A stretch of 64,000 nt of DNA from Planctomycetota bacterium. Its GTDB lineage: Bacteria > Planctomycetota > UBA1135. The DNA lies in assembly GCA_004295085.1 (NCBI GenBank), contig SHNF01000005.1:1-64000 (forward strand). The letters are read 5' to 3'. Shown here one piece after another: positions 17,001 to 24,603 of this stretch. Position 1 is the stretch's first letter. Each line of letters begins with the position of its first letter. The notes beneath the pieces were generated by a model. The model was not told the origin of the DNA. It did no database searches and saw nothing but the letters and a program-made list of their open reading frames with translations. The position numbers and the translations under genes were made by a program.

Positions 17001-18100
17001 GCTCCTGCCGCGACTGCGGCCAGGGCGACCTGGAGCGTCCGGCGGCGCTGGAGCACCGCCTCGCCGGCCGCAGCCGTGCCGCGCTGGCGCAGGCGCCGCT
17101 GGAGCAGGCGCTGGCGCACCTGGAGCGCCACGCTCCGACGGCGGGGCCTTTCGCTGCGGCCGCGGAGCAGCTGGCGGGAACGTCCTTGCTGCGCCGCCCC
17201 GGGAGCACGCGCGCCGCCGCGCTCACGCGCCTGGAGCGGCGCGCCGCGCGCCTGGCAGGCTGGCTGCTGTTCCCGCTGCCGGGCGTGGTCCTGCTGCACG
17301 ACCAGCCGCTCTCCGGACTGCCGCCGGAGCTGGCCCGCCGCTGGGCGGACGCCCTGCTGCGCTCCGGGACGCACCGCTTCACCGATCCGGAGGGCTATGC
17401 CGGCGCGCACGGAGCACGTCGCGGAAGCGGCGCAGCGCCGGCTTTGCAAGGCTTCAGCCTGGAGCTGGACTTGGACCGCTGGGGGGTGCCCAAGCCGGCC
17501 GAGGCCGACACACTGCTGCGCGACGCGCTGGAACTGGCCCAGCCGCTGGCGGACCAGTACCTGCGCAGCGAGGAGGCGCGGCTGCGCGGCTGGACCCGCA
17601 AGGACCTGCAGCGCCGGCCGGGAGGACGCGTGTGCTCCACTTGCCATGGCCGCGGCGCCAGCGCGCGCCACCCGGAGCTATGGATTCCCTGCGCCGCCTG
17701 CGCCGGCTCCGGCTGGGCCCGGGAGACGGCGGCGCTGGAGATCCGGAGCCTGCGCTGGCCGGACCTTGGTGGCGCCACGGTGGGGGGGCTGGCGGCGCAC
17801 TTCGCCGACACTCCCGCCCTGGCGCGCCGGCTGCAGGCCGCGGCCGCCCTCGGCTTCGGCCCGGTGCCCCTGGACACCCCGCTGCGCCGCCTGCCCCTGG
17901 GCGCGCGGGCGCTGGCGCCCCTGGCGGCCTGGATCGGCGGCGGCCGGGAGCTGGACGGGCTGCGGCTGGCGGCCCCGGCCGCGGGCCTGACTCCTGGAGA
18001 AGCGGAGGCCTTGTTCTCTACAATGATGGGCTACCTCTCCGTCTCCGGAGTGGAAACTCCGGAGTGGCGCGAGCACCATCCCATCCTGACCAACACGTGA
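14069..18100 (+). CDS. UvrA-like fused double ATPase with a degenerate second copy
   Basis: 1343 residues. The first half is a compact UvrA. Half-site 1 has a P-loop at 39-47 (HGRSGAGKS), CxxC pairs at 130/133 and 249/252, signature LSLGE (326-330) and Walker B FDEP (351-354), but no H-loop histidine. Half-site 2 has a P-loop at 466-474 (GVSGSGKST), a UvrA zinc module at 554/557 and 569/572 (CAVCAGHG...CSACAGLG), LSLGE (636-640), LLDEP and the H-loop VVDHHE. Residues about 850-1343 repeat the pattern without ATPase motifs: CxxC at 854/857 and 980/983, a dead Walker B (LLHDQPLSGLP, 1075-1085), zinc CxxC at 1189/1192 and 1208/1211, and LRRLPLGAR where LSGGE belongs. Chlamydial UvrA is also a tandem fusion. 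The role should be DNA damage recognition or scaffolding. The stop overlaps the XPB gene as GTGA. Confidence 0.8.
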   Translation: MGRSKAVESAGALRLRGARAGNLQQLDLDLPHGHWTALHGRSGAGKSALLFGVLEPVSRRRFRILSDPAALPSGDESWLAPLAARVDGLQPVLAAAGEVPRGRSAVEVGSALDLWTLLAAAWSRHGGRRCQRCGLEWRAPDRDSLVAEITAAASAGDAVFVYSAVAGAAPAELLAAGWTRVRLGAGLARLEEAPDPLPPDAWLLLERMRWSPERGARLAEACAEALRRGGALRWEAGASAREHPPAAQCRRCGARVPPRQPEELLALRDAPDVVLHGRDWGAWCAAPLEDWLALPAQVLAGANRRLRALVRTGLGHLSATRTLGTLSLGEARRLELVALLSQVRREQLVLFDEPGMGLHGAERAALAALLRELVAQGNTVLTADPAREFLEAADGWVLLGPGAGPEGGRVVAQGRRAALPPEEPWTPPQPQAPEPGVELRFRGLAQRYLDIPELRLPLRRLVAVVGVSGSGKSTLLEDVLAPRLREERDFEGALPDGGVAVLLERALGHAVFSTIATLSGAADEIRAAFAGGEEGRIRGLTASDLVAMPGKGACAVCAGHGQDADGIACSACAGLGLRPDLQELRLRERTLREWLVTPLSRLEKRLPAQGRLRALARALSALGLGGRCFGERGRHLSLGERSRIALARALAGARRGRPKLFLLDEPCLGLPDDDARNVVELLRTLAAEGHSFWVVDHHEVLVRSADWLVELGPGAGPRGGRLLYAGPPAGVIAAGTPTGLWLQVRQQAPPAPPPPLPHAPPRSEALGDSWRREGRRTLEEALLRELATRSPLLMDSIGGSAFELRPADGADPAPAALPPTAWPVEAPRDATLLQVLGLEGRVEEALRGFGKPACVHCGGRGPWTELAQALLRREEGALAPGEWTFSTPLLLPEKARGSEAALLRAAGFRQLLRDGASLALADGVEPRPEDEVWLDRFDPRTQGGVGRIPDLEHQARLLGGGELRARRDGAALWRYRAGSCRDCGQGDLERPAALEHRLAGRSRAALAQAPLEQALAHLERHAPTAGPFAAAAEQLAGTSLLRRPGSTRAAALTRLERRAARLAGWLLFPLPGVVLLHDQPLSGLPPELARRWADALLRSGTHRFTDPEGYAGAHGARRGSGAAPALQGFSLELDLDRWGVPKPAEADTLLRDALELAQPLADQYLRSEEARLRGWTRKDLQRRPGGRVCSTCHGRGASARHPELWIPCAACAGSGWARETAALEIRSLRWPDLGGATVGGLAAHFADTPALARRLQAAAALGFGPVPLDTPLRRLPLGARALAPLAAWIGGGRELDGLRLAAPAAGLTPGEAEALFSTMMGYLSVSGVETPEWREHHPILTNT

Positions 18101-19791
18101 GCTTGTCCGACCTGCCGCTGATCCTGCAGAGCGACCTCACGGTAGTCCTCGAGACCGCGCATCCGCGTTTCGAGGAGATGCGCGACCGCCTGCTCCCCTT
18201 TGCCGAGCTCGTGAAGTCCCCGGAGCACCTGCACACCTACCGGGTGACCCCGGTTTCGGTCTGGAACGCGGCGGCCACCGGCAGGACCGCCAAGGAGGTG
18301 CTCGCCTTCCTGCGCGAGAACAGCCGCTACGGGGTCCCGGCGAACTTCGAGTCCGAGGTGCGCGGCTGGTTCGAGCGCACCGGCTTGTTCGTCCTGGCTG
18401 CGGACGGCGCGCGCCTGGCGCTGCAGTGCCGCAGGCCCCGGCTGCTGCGCCAGCTCCTGCACGACCCGGAGCTGAAGTCGCTGGTCAGCGACCTGGACCT
18501 GGACGGCGGCGTCGCCTGGCTGGAGCGCGGCCAGCGCGGGCTGCTGAAACAGCGCCTGGTCAAGCTGGGCTACCCGGTCGAAGACCGGGCCGGCTACCTG
18601 GAGGGCTCGGCGCTGCCGCTGCGCCTGCGCGAATGCAGCCTGCAGGGCAAGGTCTTCGGCCTGCGCCCGTACCAGGTCGACGCGGTGGCCGCGTTCTACC
18701 AGAACGGCTCCGAGCAGGGCGGCAGCGGCGTGGTGGTGCTGCCCTGCGGCGGCGGCAAGACCATGGTCGGCATGGGCGCGATGGCCGCAGTCGGCATGCA
18801 CACGCTGGTGCTGACGCCCAACACGGTGGCCCTGCGCCAGTGGCGCAGCGAGCTGCTGGACAAGACCAGCCTGAGCGCCGAGCAGATCGGCGAGTACTCG
18901 GGCGACCTGAAACAGATCCGCCCGGTCACGCTCAGCACGTACCAGATCCTCACCTACCGGCGCAGCAAGGAGGAGGACTTCGTGCACTTCTCCCTGTTCA
19001 GCAAGGGCAACTGGGGCCTGATCATCTACGACGAGGTGCACCTGCTGCCGGCGCCCGTGTTCCGGGCCACCGCCGAGCTGCAGGCGCGCCGCCGGCTGGG
19101 CCTGACCGCCACGCTGGTGCGCGAGGACGGCAAGGAGGACGAGGTCTTCAGCCTGATCGGGCCCAAGCGCTACGACGCGCCCTGGAAGGACCTGGAACGG
19201 CGCGGCTTCATTGCCCCGGTGCAGTGCACGGAGGTGCGCGTGGGCCTGGACGAGGAGCGCAAGATCCAGTACCTGGCCGCCAGCCGCCGCCAGCAGTTCC
19301 GCATCGCCGCCGAGAACCCGGAGAAGGCGCGCGCCCTGCGCGCCCTGCTCGCGCGCCACCAGGGCGAGCGCATCCTCATCATCGGCCAGTACCTGAGCCA
19401 GCTCCAGAGCCTGTACCAGGAGCTGGGCTATCCCTTGATCACCGGGCGCATGCCGACGCCCGAGCGCGAGCGCCTGTACCAGGCGTTCCGCGACGGCAAG
19501 GAGCCGGTGCTCCTGATCAGCAAGGTCGGCAATTTCGCCATCGATCTCCCGGACGCCAACGTCGCCGTCCAGATCTCCGGCACCTTCGGCTCGCGCCAGG
19601 AGGAGGCGCAGCGCCTGGGCCGGATCCTGCGCCCCAAGTCCGACGGCGGCGGCGCTTCCTTCTATTCACTGGTCACCGAGGGCAGCGCCGACCAGGACTA
19701 CGCGGAGAAGCGCCAGCGCTTCCTCACCGAGCAGGGCTACGCCTACTCCATCCTGCCGGCCGAGGCCATCCTGGAGGAACAGGCGGCGTGA
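18097..19791 (+). CDS. XPB/Ssl2-type DNA repair helicase (SF2)
   Basis: 564 residues. The N-terminal region (1-190) is the XPB damage-recognition-like domain (LILQSDLTVVLE, VSVWNAAATGRTAKEVLAFL). The motor has the Q-like LRPYQVDAVAAFY, motif I PCGGGKTMVG (Lys221), motif II DEVH (312-315), motif III GLTATLVRED and motif VI QEEAQRLGRILRPK. XPB proteins are 3'-5' translocases that open DNA in eukaryotic excision repair; bacterial forms exist but are not part of UvrABC. Start GTG 18097 overlaps the UvrA-like stop, and its own stop overlaps the next GTG, so three proteins are translationally coupled. Confidence 0.93.
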   Translation: MSLSDLPLILQSDLTVVLETAHPRFEEMRDRLLPFAELVKSPEHLHTYRVTPVSVWNAAATGRTAKEVLAFLRENSRYGVPANFESEVRGWFERTGLFVLAADGARLALQCRRPRLLRQLLHDPELKSLVSDLDLDGGVAWLERGQRGLLKQRLVKLGYPVEDRAGYLEGSALPLRLRECSLQGKVFGLRPYQVDAVAAFYQNGSEQGGSGVVVLPCGGGKTMVGMGAMAAVGMHTLVLTPNTVALRQWRSELLDKTSLSAEQIGEYSGDLKQIRPVTLSTYQILTYRRSKEEDFVHFSLFSKGNWGLIIYDEVHLLPAPVFRATAELQARRRLGLTATLVREDGKEDEVFSLIGPKRYDAPWKDLERRGFIAPVQCTEVRVGLDEERKIQYLAASRRQQFRIAAENPEKARALRALLARHQGERILIIGQYLSQLQSLYQELGYPLITGRMPTPERERLYQAFRDGKEPVLLISKVGNFAIDLPDANVAVQISGTFGSRQEEAQRLGRILRPKSDGGGASFYSLVTEGSADQDYAEKRQRFLTEQGYAYSILPAEAILEEQAA

Positions 19792-21827
19792 AGCTCACTC
19801 TCGCGCGCCTGCTCGGCCAGCGTCCCGACAGCGAGCTGGTGAACCTGCACGACGCCTGGGTAGGCGGCACGCCGCCCGAGGGCCGCGGCGAGCGCGTGCG
19901 CGCCTTGCGCACGCGCATGCACGACCCGGTGGCCGCCTGCGCGGTGCGCTCGCGCCTGGACGCCCTGGCCGCGCGCATCCTGTCGGCGCTGCTCACCGCG
20001 CCGCAGCAGCGCCTGGAGCTGGCGGTCCTCAAGCACGAGGTCGGCCGCGACGGCGGCGCCGCCGGCAGCTTGCGCGCGGCCCTGGCCGAGCTGCACGGCC
20101 TCGGGCTGGCCGCCGCCGTGGGCGAGAACGGGCACGAGCCGCCCGAGCGCAGCGTGTGGGAAGTGCCCGCGGAAGTGGCCGACGCCCTGCGCGCGGCCGC
20201 GGCCGACCGCCCCGATCCCGGCGGGCTGCTCACCTTGCACGGCCATCTGGAGCGGCGCTTCCGCGCGCCCGGCGGCAACGGCAGCGGCAACGGCAACGGC
20301 CGGCCCGCGGACGCCGGCGCCGAGAGCTCGGATCACGCCCGCCGCATGTACCGCTTCCTGGCCGCCGAGGGCGCCCTCGTCGCGCGCGCCGACGCGCTCC
20401 CGGAGGACCTCCGCAGGCTCGTCCAGCGCGTGGTGACGCGCCACGGCGGCGTCCTGCCGGTGGCCGAGCTGGAACAGATCGGCGCCCGCCCGGAGGACGC
20501 GCCGCGCCTGCGCCTGGTCCTCGAGGAAGCCGCGCTGGGCACGGTCGGCGAGCTGGATCTCGAGCGCTACGGCATCCGCCAGCGCGGCCAGGTCCTCGCC
20601 GTCTTCAACGAAGCGGTGCTGGCGTTCCTGCTGCGCTCGGCGCGCGAGCAGCCGGTGAAGCCGCACTCCGTGGCCTCCTTCGGCGTGGACTTCGTCAGCG
20701 ACTTCAGCCGCTTCGCCAGCTTCGTGGGCGACCAGCACGTGCGCTTCACCGTGCGCGGCACCATCTTCAAGACCACCGGCAAGCGCATCGCAGAGAGCCT
20801 GATCCCGGAGCCCGGGCGCGAGTTCCGCCGGCGCGAGATCCTGGATCTCCTGTACCGCTTCGCGCTGGCCTACCGCATGATCGACCGCACCGGCGAGCGC
20901 TCGTTCCGCCTGACCCACGCCGGCCATGAGTTCCTGCGCCGTCCCCTGAGCGACAAGCAGCGCCAGATCCTGGACTGGCTGATCGAGGACCGCGAGCTGC
21001 CTGGCGACCTGGCGCACCAGCTGCGCCTGCGTCGCACCACCTTGCGCTACCTCAAGCGCCTGGAGCCGGGCGTGTGGTACGACGCCATGTTCCTGCCCTT
21101 CGTGGTGCGCAACCACTACCTGGCCACGCTCGCCCCGGGCGCCGACGACGGCCTGGAGTCCAGCTCCTTCCCGGTCCGCTCCTCCTCGGACCTGCCGTCG
21201 CTCGCCTGGCACCTGTTCACCTGGATCCGCAAGCACCTCTACCTGCTCGGCATCGTGGATCTCGGCTATGACGAGTCCGGGCGCGCCAGCGCGTTGCGCC
21301 TGACCGAGATCGGGGCCGAGCTGCTCGGCATGATCCCGGGGCGCGAGCTGGAGGGCGCCGGGCATATCGTCGTCAACCCGGACTTCGAAGTGGTGCTCTT
21401 CCCCGAGGAGCGCAGCCACCACCTCGTCTACCAGCTCGACCGCTTCGCCCAGCGCGAGCTGAGCGACAGCCTCTACCACTACCGCATCAGCCCGGCCAGC
21501 CTGCACCGCGCCCTGGCCGAAGGCATGCGCCTGGATGAGATCCTGTCCTTCCTGCGCCGCCTCAGCCGGACGCCATTGCCCCAGAACGTGCTCTTCTCGC
21601 TCGAGTCCTGGGCGCGCAGCGACGGCCTGGTGACCCTCACGCACGACGGCCGCCTGGTCTCCGACTCGCCCGAGATCCTGGACCGCCTGGCGCTGCACCC
21701 CGAGATCGGGCGCTTGCGCCCCGAGCGCCTGGACCCGGGCACGCTGCGCCTGCACCAGCTCGTGCGCAACGAGATCCTGGCCGGCTGGGTGGCCGACTTC
21801 GGCGTGTCGCTGCGCATCGCGTCTTGA
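19788..21827 (+). CDS. Helicase-associated (XPB/Ssl2 N-terminal-like, Helicase_C_3) protein
   Basis: 679 residues. It is acid- and Arg-rich, with several winged-helix-like segments (LRLTEIGAELLGMIPGRE; FRLTHAGHEFLRRPLS). The C-terminal third carries the Helicase_C_3 pattern: IVVNPDFEVVLFPEE, YQLDRFAQRELSDSLYHYRI and LSFLRRLSRTPLPQNV. This domain resembles the XPB N-terminal region and is usually encoded beside bacterial XPB. A Gly/Asn-rich linker lies near residues 163-172. It has no nuclease or ATPase motif. Probably it binds the helicase or DNA. It begins GTGA-overlapped with XPB and ends overlapping the thiE-like TTG. Confidence 0.82.
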   Translation: MKLTLARLLGQRPDSELVNLHDAWVGGTPPEGRGERVRALRTRMHDPVAACAVRSRLDALAARILSALLTAPQQRLELAVLKHEVGRDGGAAGSLRAALAELHGLGLAAAVGENGHEPPERSVWEVPAEVADALRAAAADRPDPGGLLTLHGHLERRFRAPGGNGSGNGNGRPADAGAESSDHARRMYRFLAAEGALVARADALPEDLRRLVQRVVTRHGGVLPVAELEQIGARPEDAPRLRLVLEEAALGTVGELDLERYGIRQRGQVLAVFNEAVLAFLLRSAREQPVKPHSVASFGVDFVSDFSRFASFVGDQHVRFTVRGTIFKTTGKRIAESLIPEPGREFRRREILDLLYRFALAYRMIDRTGERSFRLTHAGHEFLRRPLSDKQRQILDWLIEDRELPGDLAHQLRLRRTTLRYLKRLEPGVWYDAMFLPFVVRNHYLATLAPGADDGLESSSFPVRSSSDLPSLAWHLFTWIRKHLYLLGIVDLGYDESGRASALRLTEIGAELLGMIPGRELEGAGHIVVNPDFEVVLFPEERSHHLVYQLDRFAQRELSDSLYHYRISPASLHRALAEGMRLDEILSFLRRLSRTPLPQNVLFSLESWARSDGLVTLTHDGRLVSDSPEILDRLALHPEIGRLRPERLDPGTLRLHQLVRNEILAGWVADFGVSLRIAS

Positions 21828-22417
21828 TCCCCACCGGCGTCTGGGCGGTCGCATCCGGCCTGCGCAGCGCCGATGAAGCCCGCGACTGGGCCAAGACAGC
21901 GGCTTCAGCCCACGCCTTCACCTTCCGCCGGCCCGCGTGCAGCGAACGCGAGGCGATCGCGGCGTTGCGCGTCCTGCGCCGGCACACCCGGTTCCTGGCC
22001 GTCCATGGCCGCGGCGACTGGGCCGCCGCCGCGGAAGCGGACGCGGTGATCGCGACTTTCGACTCTCTTCCCGTCACCGAGCTGCGCCGCCTCTGGCCGC
22101 AACTCCGGGTCGGCGCCTCCACCCACGATCTCGCCGAAGTCCAGGCCGCCAGGGAAGCCGGCGCCTCCTTCCTCCTCTTCGGCCCGATCCATGACACCCC
22201 CTCCAAGCACGGCATCCTCGAGCCTCGTGGCCTGGAGGCCCTGCGCGAATCGTGCCAGATGGGCACTCCCGTCATCGCCATCGGCGGCATCCAGACTCCC
22301 GCGCAGGCAGCCACCTGCCGTCAGTGCGGGAGCGCCGGCGTCGCCGTGCTGCGGGCCGCGCGCTCCGCAGCGCTGCTCGAGCGTTTGCAGTCCGGGTGGG
22401 CGCAGGCTCCGTCCTGA
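21824..22417 (+). CDS. Thiamine-phosphate-synthase/TenI-like TIM-barrel protein
   Basis: 197 residues from TTG 21824. It keeps phosphate-loop motifs of the ThiE/TenI family: GASTHDLAEVQAAREAGASF, FGPIHDTPSKHG and IAIGGIQTP. It is about 15 residues shorter than usual, and the N-terminal Arg/Lys-containing loop (normally QxRxK) reads HAFTFRRPA, so catalysis of HMP-PP plus thiazole-phosphate coupling is uncertain. A TenI-like thiazole tautomerase or another role is possible. It is the last gene of the cluster; thiL lies 4 kb downstream. Confidence 0.72.
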   Translation: MIPTGVWAVASGLRSADEARDWAKTAASAHAFTFRRPACSEREAIAALRVLRRHTRFLAVHGRGDWAAAAEADAVIATFDSLPVTELRRLWPQLRVGASTHDLAEVQAAREAGASFLLFGPIHDTPSKHGILEPRGLEALRESCQMGTPVIAIGGIQTPAQAATCRQCGSAGVAVLRAARSAALLERLQSGWAQAPS

Positions 22418-22472
22418 GGCCCCGCGGCGCATGGCGCAGCCGCATCGTGCGCGGTTTACCGGCGTCCGGCGC

Positions 22473-23528
22473 TCACGGCCGCTCGGGCAGGTACATGCGC
22501 TCGTCGCCGCGGTAGTAGAAGTGGCCGGCGGCGTCCCGCCAGACCGTGACGATGACGCCGCGGCCCTGCCAGCCCTCCTTGCCGGTGATGCGCCGGTATT
22601 GCATCGGCGCGTTGGCAGGGTCGGGCACGTGCAGGTAGATCCCGGTCTCACTGGCGCGCTCGACCGGCCGCCGCGGCGCCTGGCGGGTCCGGATGGGCTG
22701 GTCCAACACGAAGATCGTGTTGAAGACCTGCTCGACATAGCTGCGCCCGATCCGAACGGAGTAACACCCGTACAGGATGTTGGCGTCGCCGTTGCGCCAG
22801 GCGGTGGCGGCGTTGTTGCGCAGGTTGACGAGGTCGTAGGGGGTGCAAGGCTCGGAGGTCGGTGGGCCGCTGAACCAGTCCGTCGGCATGGGTCCGGCCT
22901 CCAGGATGGCGGACAGGCGTGCGAGGTCCGACATCAGGAGGCGCATGCGGGCCGCCCGCTGCGCGAAGGTCTCCTCGATCGGGCCGAGCCTCTGGGCCGG
23001 GTCCAGCGAGCTGATCCCGTAATTGGTCCGCACCCCGCCCTGGATGAGCTCTTCGACGGGACCGTGCATCTGTCCGAACAGAAAGCCCTGGTCCAGGGCC
23101 TGCATCAGGATCGGGATCTGGGCGCGGATCTGGGCGATGGCTCGCAACCGGGCCGCGCGCAGCGCCGGTTCTTCCTGCGGGACGGCGGGTTGCCGCTGGA
23201 TCGTGTTGGGAATGCCCTGCACGACGTGCGCCAGCTCGTGGGCGAGCAAGGCGCGTCCCGGCGCGCTGTCCGGCCGGAAGCGATCCGCGGCGAAGTAGAT
23301 GTCCTGGCCCAGTGTGAACGCGGCCGCGCTCAGGTCGCGGGCCGCGGCAGCGGCCCGCGCGTCCGCGTGCACGCGCACCCGCGAGAAGTCGTGGCCGAAG
23401 CGCGGCTCGAAATAGGAGCGCTCCACCGCCGCGAGCGGAGCGCCGGCGCCGGCGGCCAGGCTCTTCGACGTTCGCGGCCTGGCCGCATCCGCCGTGCGGC
23501 CGCCGGGAACGCGGCGCGCGTGCTGCAC
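22473..23528 (-). CDS. DUF4157 (eCIS-core) protein with an unrecognised C-terminal domain
   Basis: 351 residues from GTG 23528, fixed by the upstream TATACT-N6 signal. DUF4157 spans about residues 38-105: YFEPRFGHDFSRVRVHAD, ALGQ-type strand FTLGQDIYF, and HELAHVVQ at 97-104. A linker (IQRQPAVPQEE) and an amphipathic helical region (about 120-220) follow. The last 120 residues (ILYGCYSVRIG, QVFNTIFVLDQPIR, ITGKEGWQGRGVIVTVWRDA) form a compact alpha/beta region that I do not recognise. The N-terminal layout matches injection-system cargo proteins. It is unrelated to the C-terminus of the other DUF4157 protein at 3080-4333. Confidence 0.85.
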   Translation of the reverse strand: MQHARRVPGGRTADAARPRTSKSLAAGAGAPLAAVERSYFEPRFGHDFSRVRVHADARAAAAARDLSAAAFTLGQDIYFAADRFRPDSAPGRALLAHELAHVVQGIPNTIQRQPAVPQEEPALRAARLRAIAQIRAQIPILMQALDQGFLFGQMHGPVEELIQGGVRTNYGISSLDPAQRLGPIEETFAQRAARMRLLMSDLARLSAILEAGPMPTDWFSGPPTSEPCTPYDLVNLRNNAATAWRNGDANILYGCYSVRIGRSYVEQVFNTIFVLDQPIRTRQAPRRPVERASETGIYLHVPDPANAPMQYRRITGKEGWQGRGVIVTVWRDAAGHFYYRGDERMYLPERP

Positions 23529-23540
23529 GCAGACAGTATA
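23529..23540 (-). promoter_or_regulatory. Leaderless-type -10 element (TATACT-N6-GTG)
   Basis: On the minus strand TATACT (23540-23535) is followed by six bases and then GTG 23528. It is the closest of the six to the TATAAT consensus and determines the start of the DUF4157 gene. Confidence 0.5.
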
Positions 23541-23600
23541 GGCGGCGCAGGGAATGGCCCCGGCGGTAGGCGGGCACCTGCGCGATTCTTCGTCGTTCCG

Positions 23601-23810
23601 ATGAGCATGCTCCTGGCGCTGGCGTTGACGTTGTGCCAGGATCAGGATCTGGAGGCGCGGTTGGCTTCCGTCCTGCCGTCGCCGGAGGAGGAACGCTGGC
23701 TGGCCGTTCCCTGGGAGCCGAATCTGACGGCGGCGCGGGCCGAGGCGCAGCGCCAGAGCAAGCCCGGTTTCCTCTGGATCATGGACGGGCACGTGCTGGG
23801 CCGCACCTGA
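23601..23810 (+). pseudogene. N-terminal fragment of an exported thioredoxin-like protein
   Basis: 69 residues: a signal peptide (MLLALALTLCQ), then a segment ending SKPGFLWIMDGHVLG before TGA 23808-23810. A KPxFLW-type strand followed by a GxxLG turn is how exported thioredoxin-fold proteins begin, with the redox motif expected just after. Translation stops there, and a different frame (23831-23914) becomes protein-like, suggesting a frameshift plus deletion. Function lost, or a very short exported peptide; I favour the first. Confidence 0.42.
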
Positions 23811-23874
23811 AGCATCGGACAGAGGACGGCATGGTGGAGGCCCCAGACGAGCTCGCGTCCGCCGTGGAGCCGGT

Positions 23875-24528
23875 GTGGCGCGCCTGCGGCATGGATTACG
23901 CCGCGCCCCGGTGATTCCACCGCTGCCGTTCCGCCGGTCGGCGGCGCCGCCCTTGTGGCAGCGCAATCTGGAGCAGACGCTCTGGTTCGAGCACCTGGCG
24001 GAGAAGAAGCTCGTGTACTTCTGGTGCGGCGCGATCGACGATTCTGCCGAGGGCTCGTTCGAGGAGGTGTGCGGGCGGCTCTTTGACGCCATGCGTGCGC
24101 AGGGCGCCGAGTACCTCGTGATCGACATGCGCGAGAACGGCGGCGGCAACACCGGGGTGGTGCTGGCGCTGATCCACGGCCTGGTGCGCTGCGACGCCGT
24201 CAACCGCGCGGGGCACCTGTTCGTCATCACCGGGCGCAGGACCTTCAGCGCCGCCATGAACTGCTGCTCGCTGCTGGAGCTGCACACGGCCGCGGTGTTC
24301 GTGGGCGAGCCGACCGGCTCGCGGCCCAACTTCGTGGGCGAGAGCACCAGCTTCGTCCTGCCCTGCAACCAGTACCGCGTGTACTGTTCCTCGCGCTACT
24401 GGCAGCACGTGACCTCGCTCGACCGGCGGCCCTGGATCGCGCCGGAGATCGTCGCCGAGCTGTCCTCCACCGACTTCGCGTCCAACCGCGACCCGGCCCT
24501 GGAAGCGATCCTGCGCCGAATTCCGTGA
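23875..24528 (+). pseudogene. 5'-truncated S41-like (tail-specific-protease-family) peptidase
   Basis: From about base 23950 the reading matches the catalytic half of S41-type proteins: PLWQRNLEQTLWFEHL, LVIDMRENGGGNTGV, ITGRRTFSAAMN (nucleophile serine in TFSAA), FVGEPTGSRPNFVGE and a tail ending RDPALEAIL. The signal peptide and N-terminal domain, normally over 150 residues, are missing, and no start codon with a ribosome site is convincing. It lies immediately after another gene fragment. The core is intact, so recent truncation is likely. Confidence 0.65.
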
Positions 24529-24575
24529 CGCCGCGGCGCCGAGGAAGAGGATGAAGAAGAGAGGAGGGAAGGAGA

Positions 24576-24592
24576 CCTCCCCGGCAGGGAGG
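24576..24592 (-). terminator. Candidate terminator hairpin after the PepSY-like gene
   Basis: On the minus strand CCTCCC (24592-24587), loop TGCCG, and GGGAGG (24581-24576) form a six-pair stem, followed by a pyrimidine-rich tract (TCTCCTTCCC). It starts 12 bases after the stop codon. The T content is modest, so the call is tentative. Confidence 0.35.
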
Positions 24593-24603
24593 CTCAGTTC
24601 ACC

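Noticed and set aside
3080..23528. An extracellular contractile injection system locus around the DUF4157 genes
   Set aside because: No tube, sheath, baseplate, spike or AAA loading gene is present in the window.
23808..23810. TGA read as selenocysteine in the thioredoxin-like fragment
   Set aside because: The same frame after the TGA is Pro/Arg-rich and not protein-like, a Cys partner is missing, and another frame becomes protein-like instead. A frameshift or deletion explains it better.
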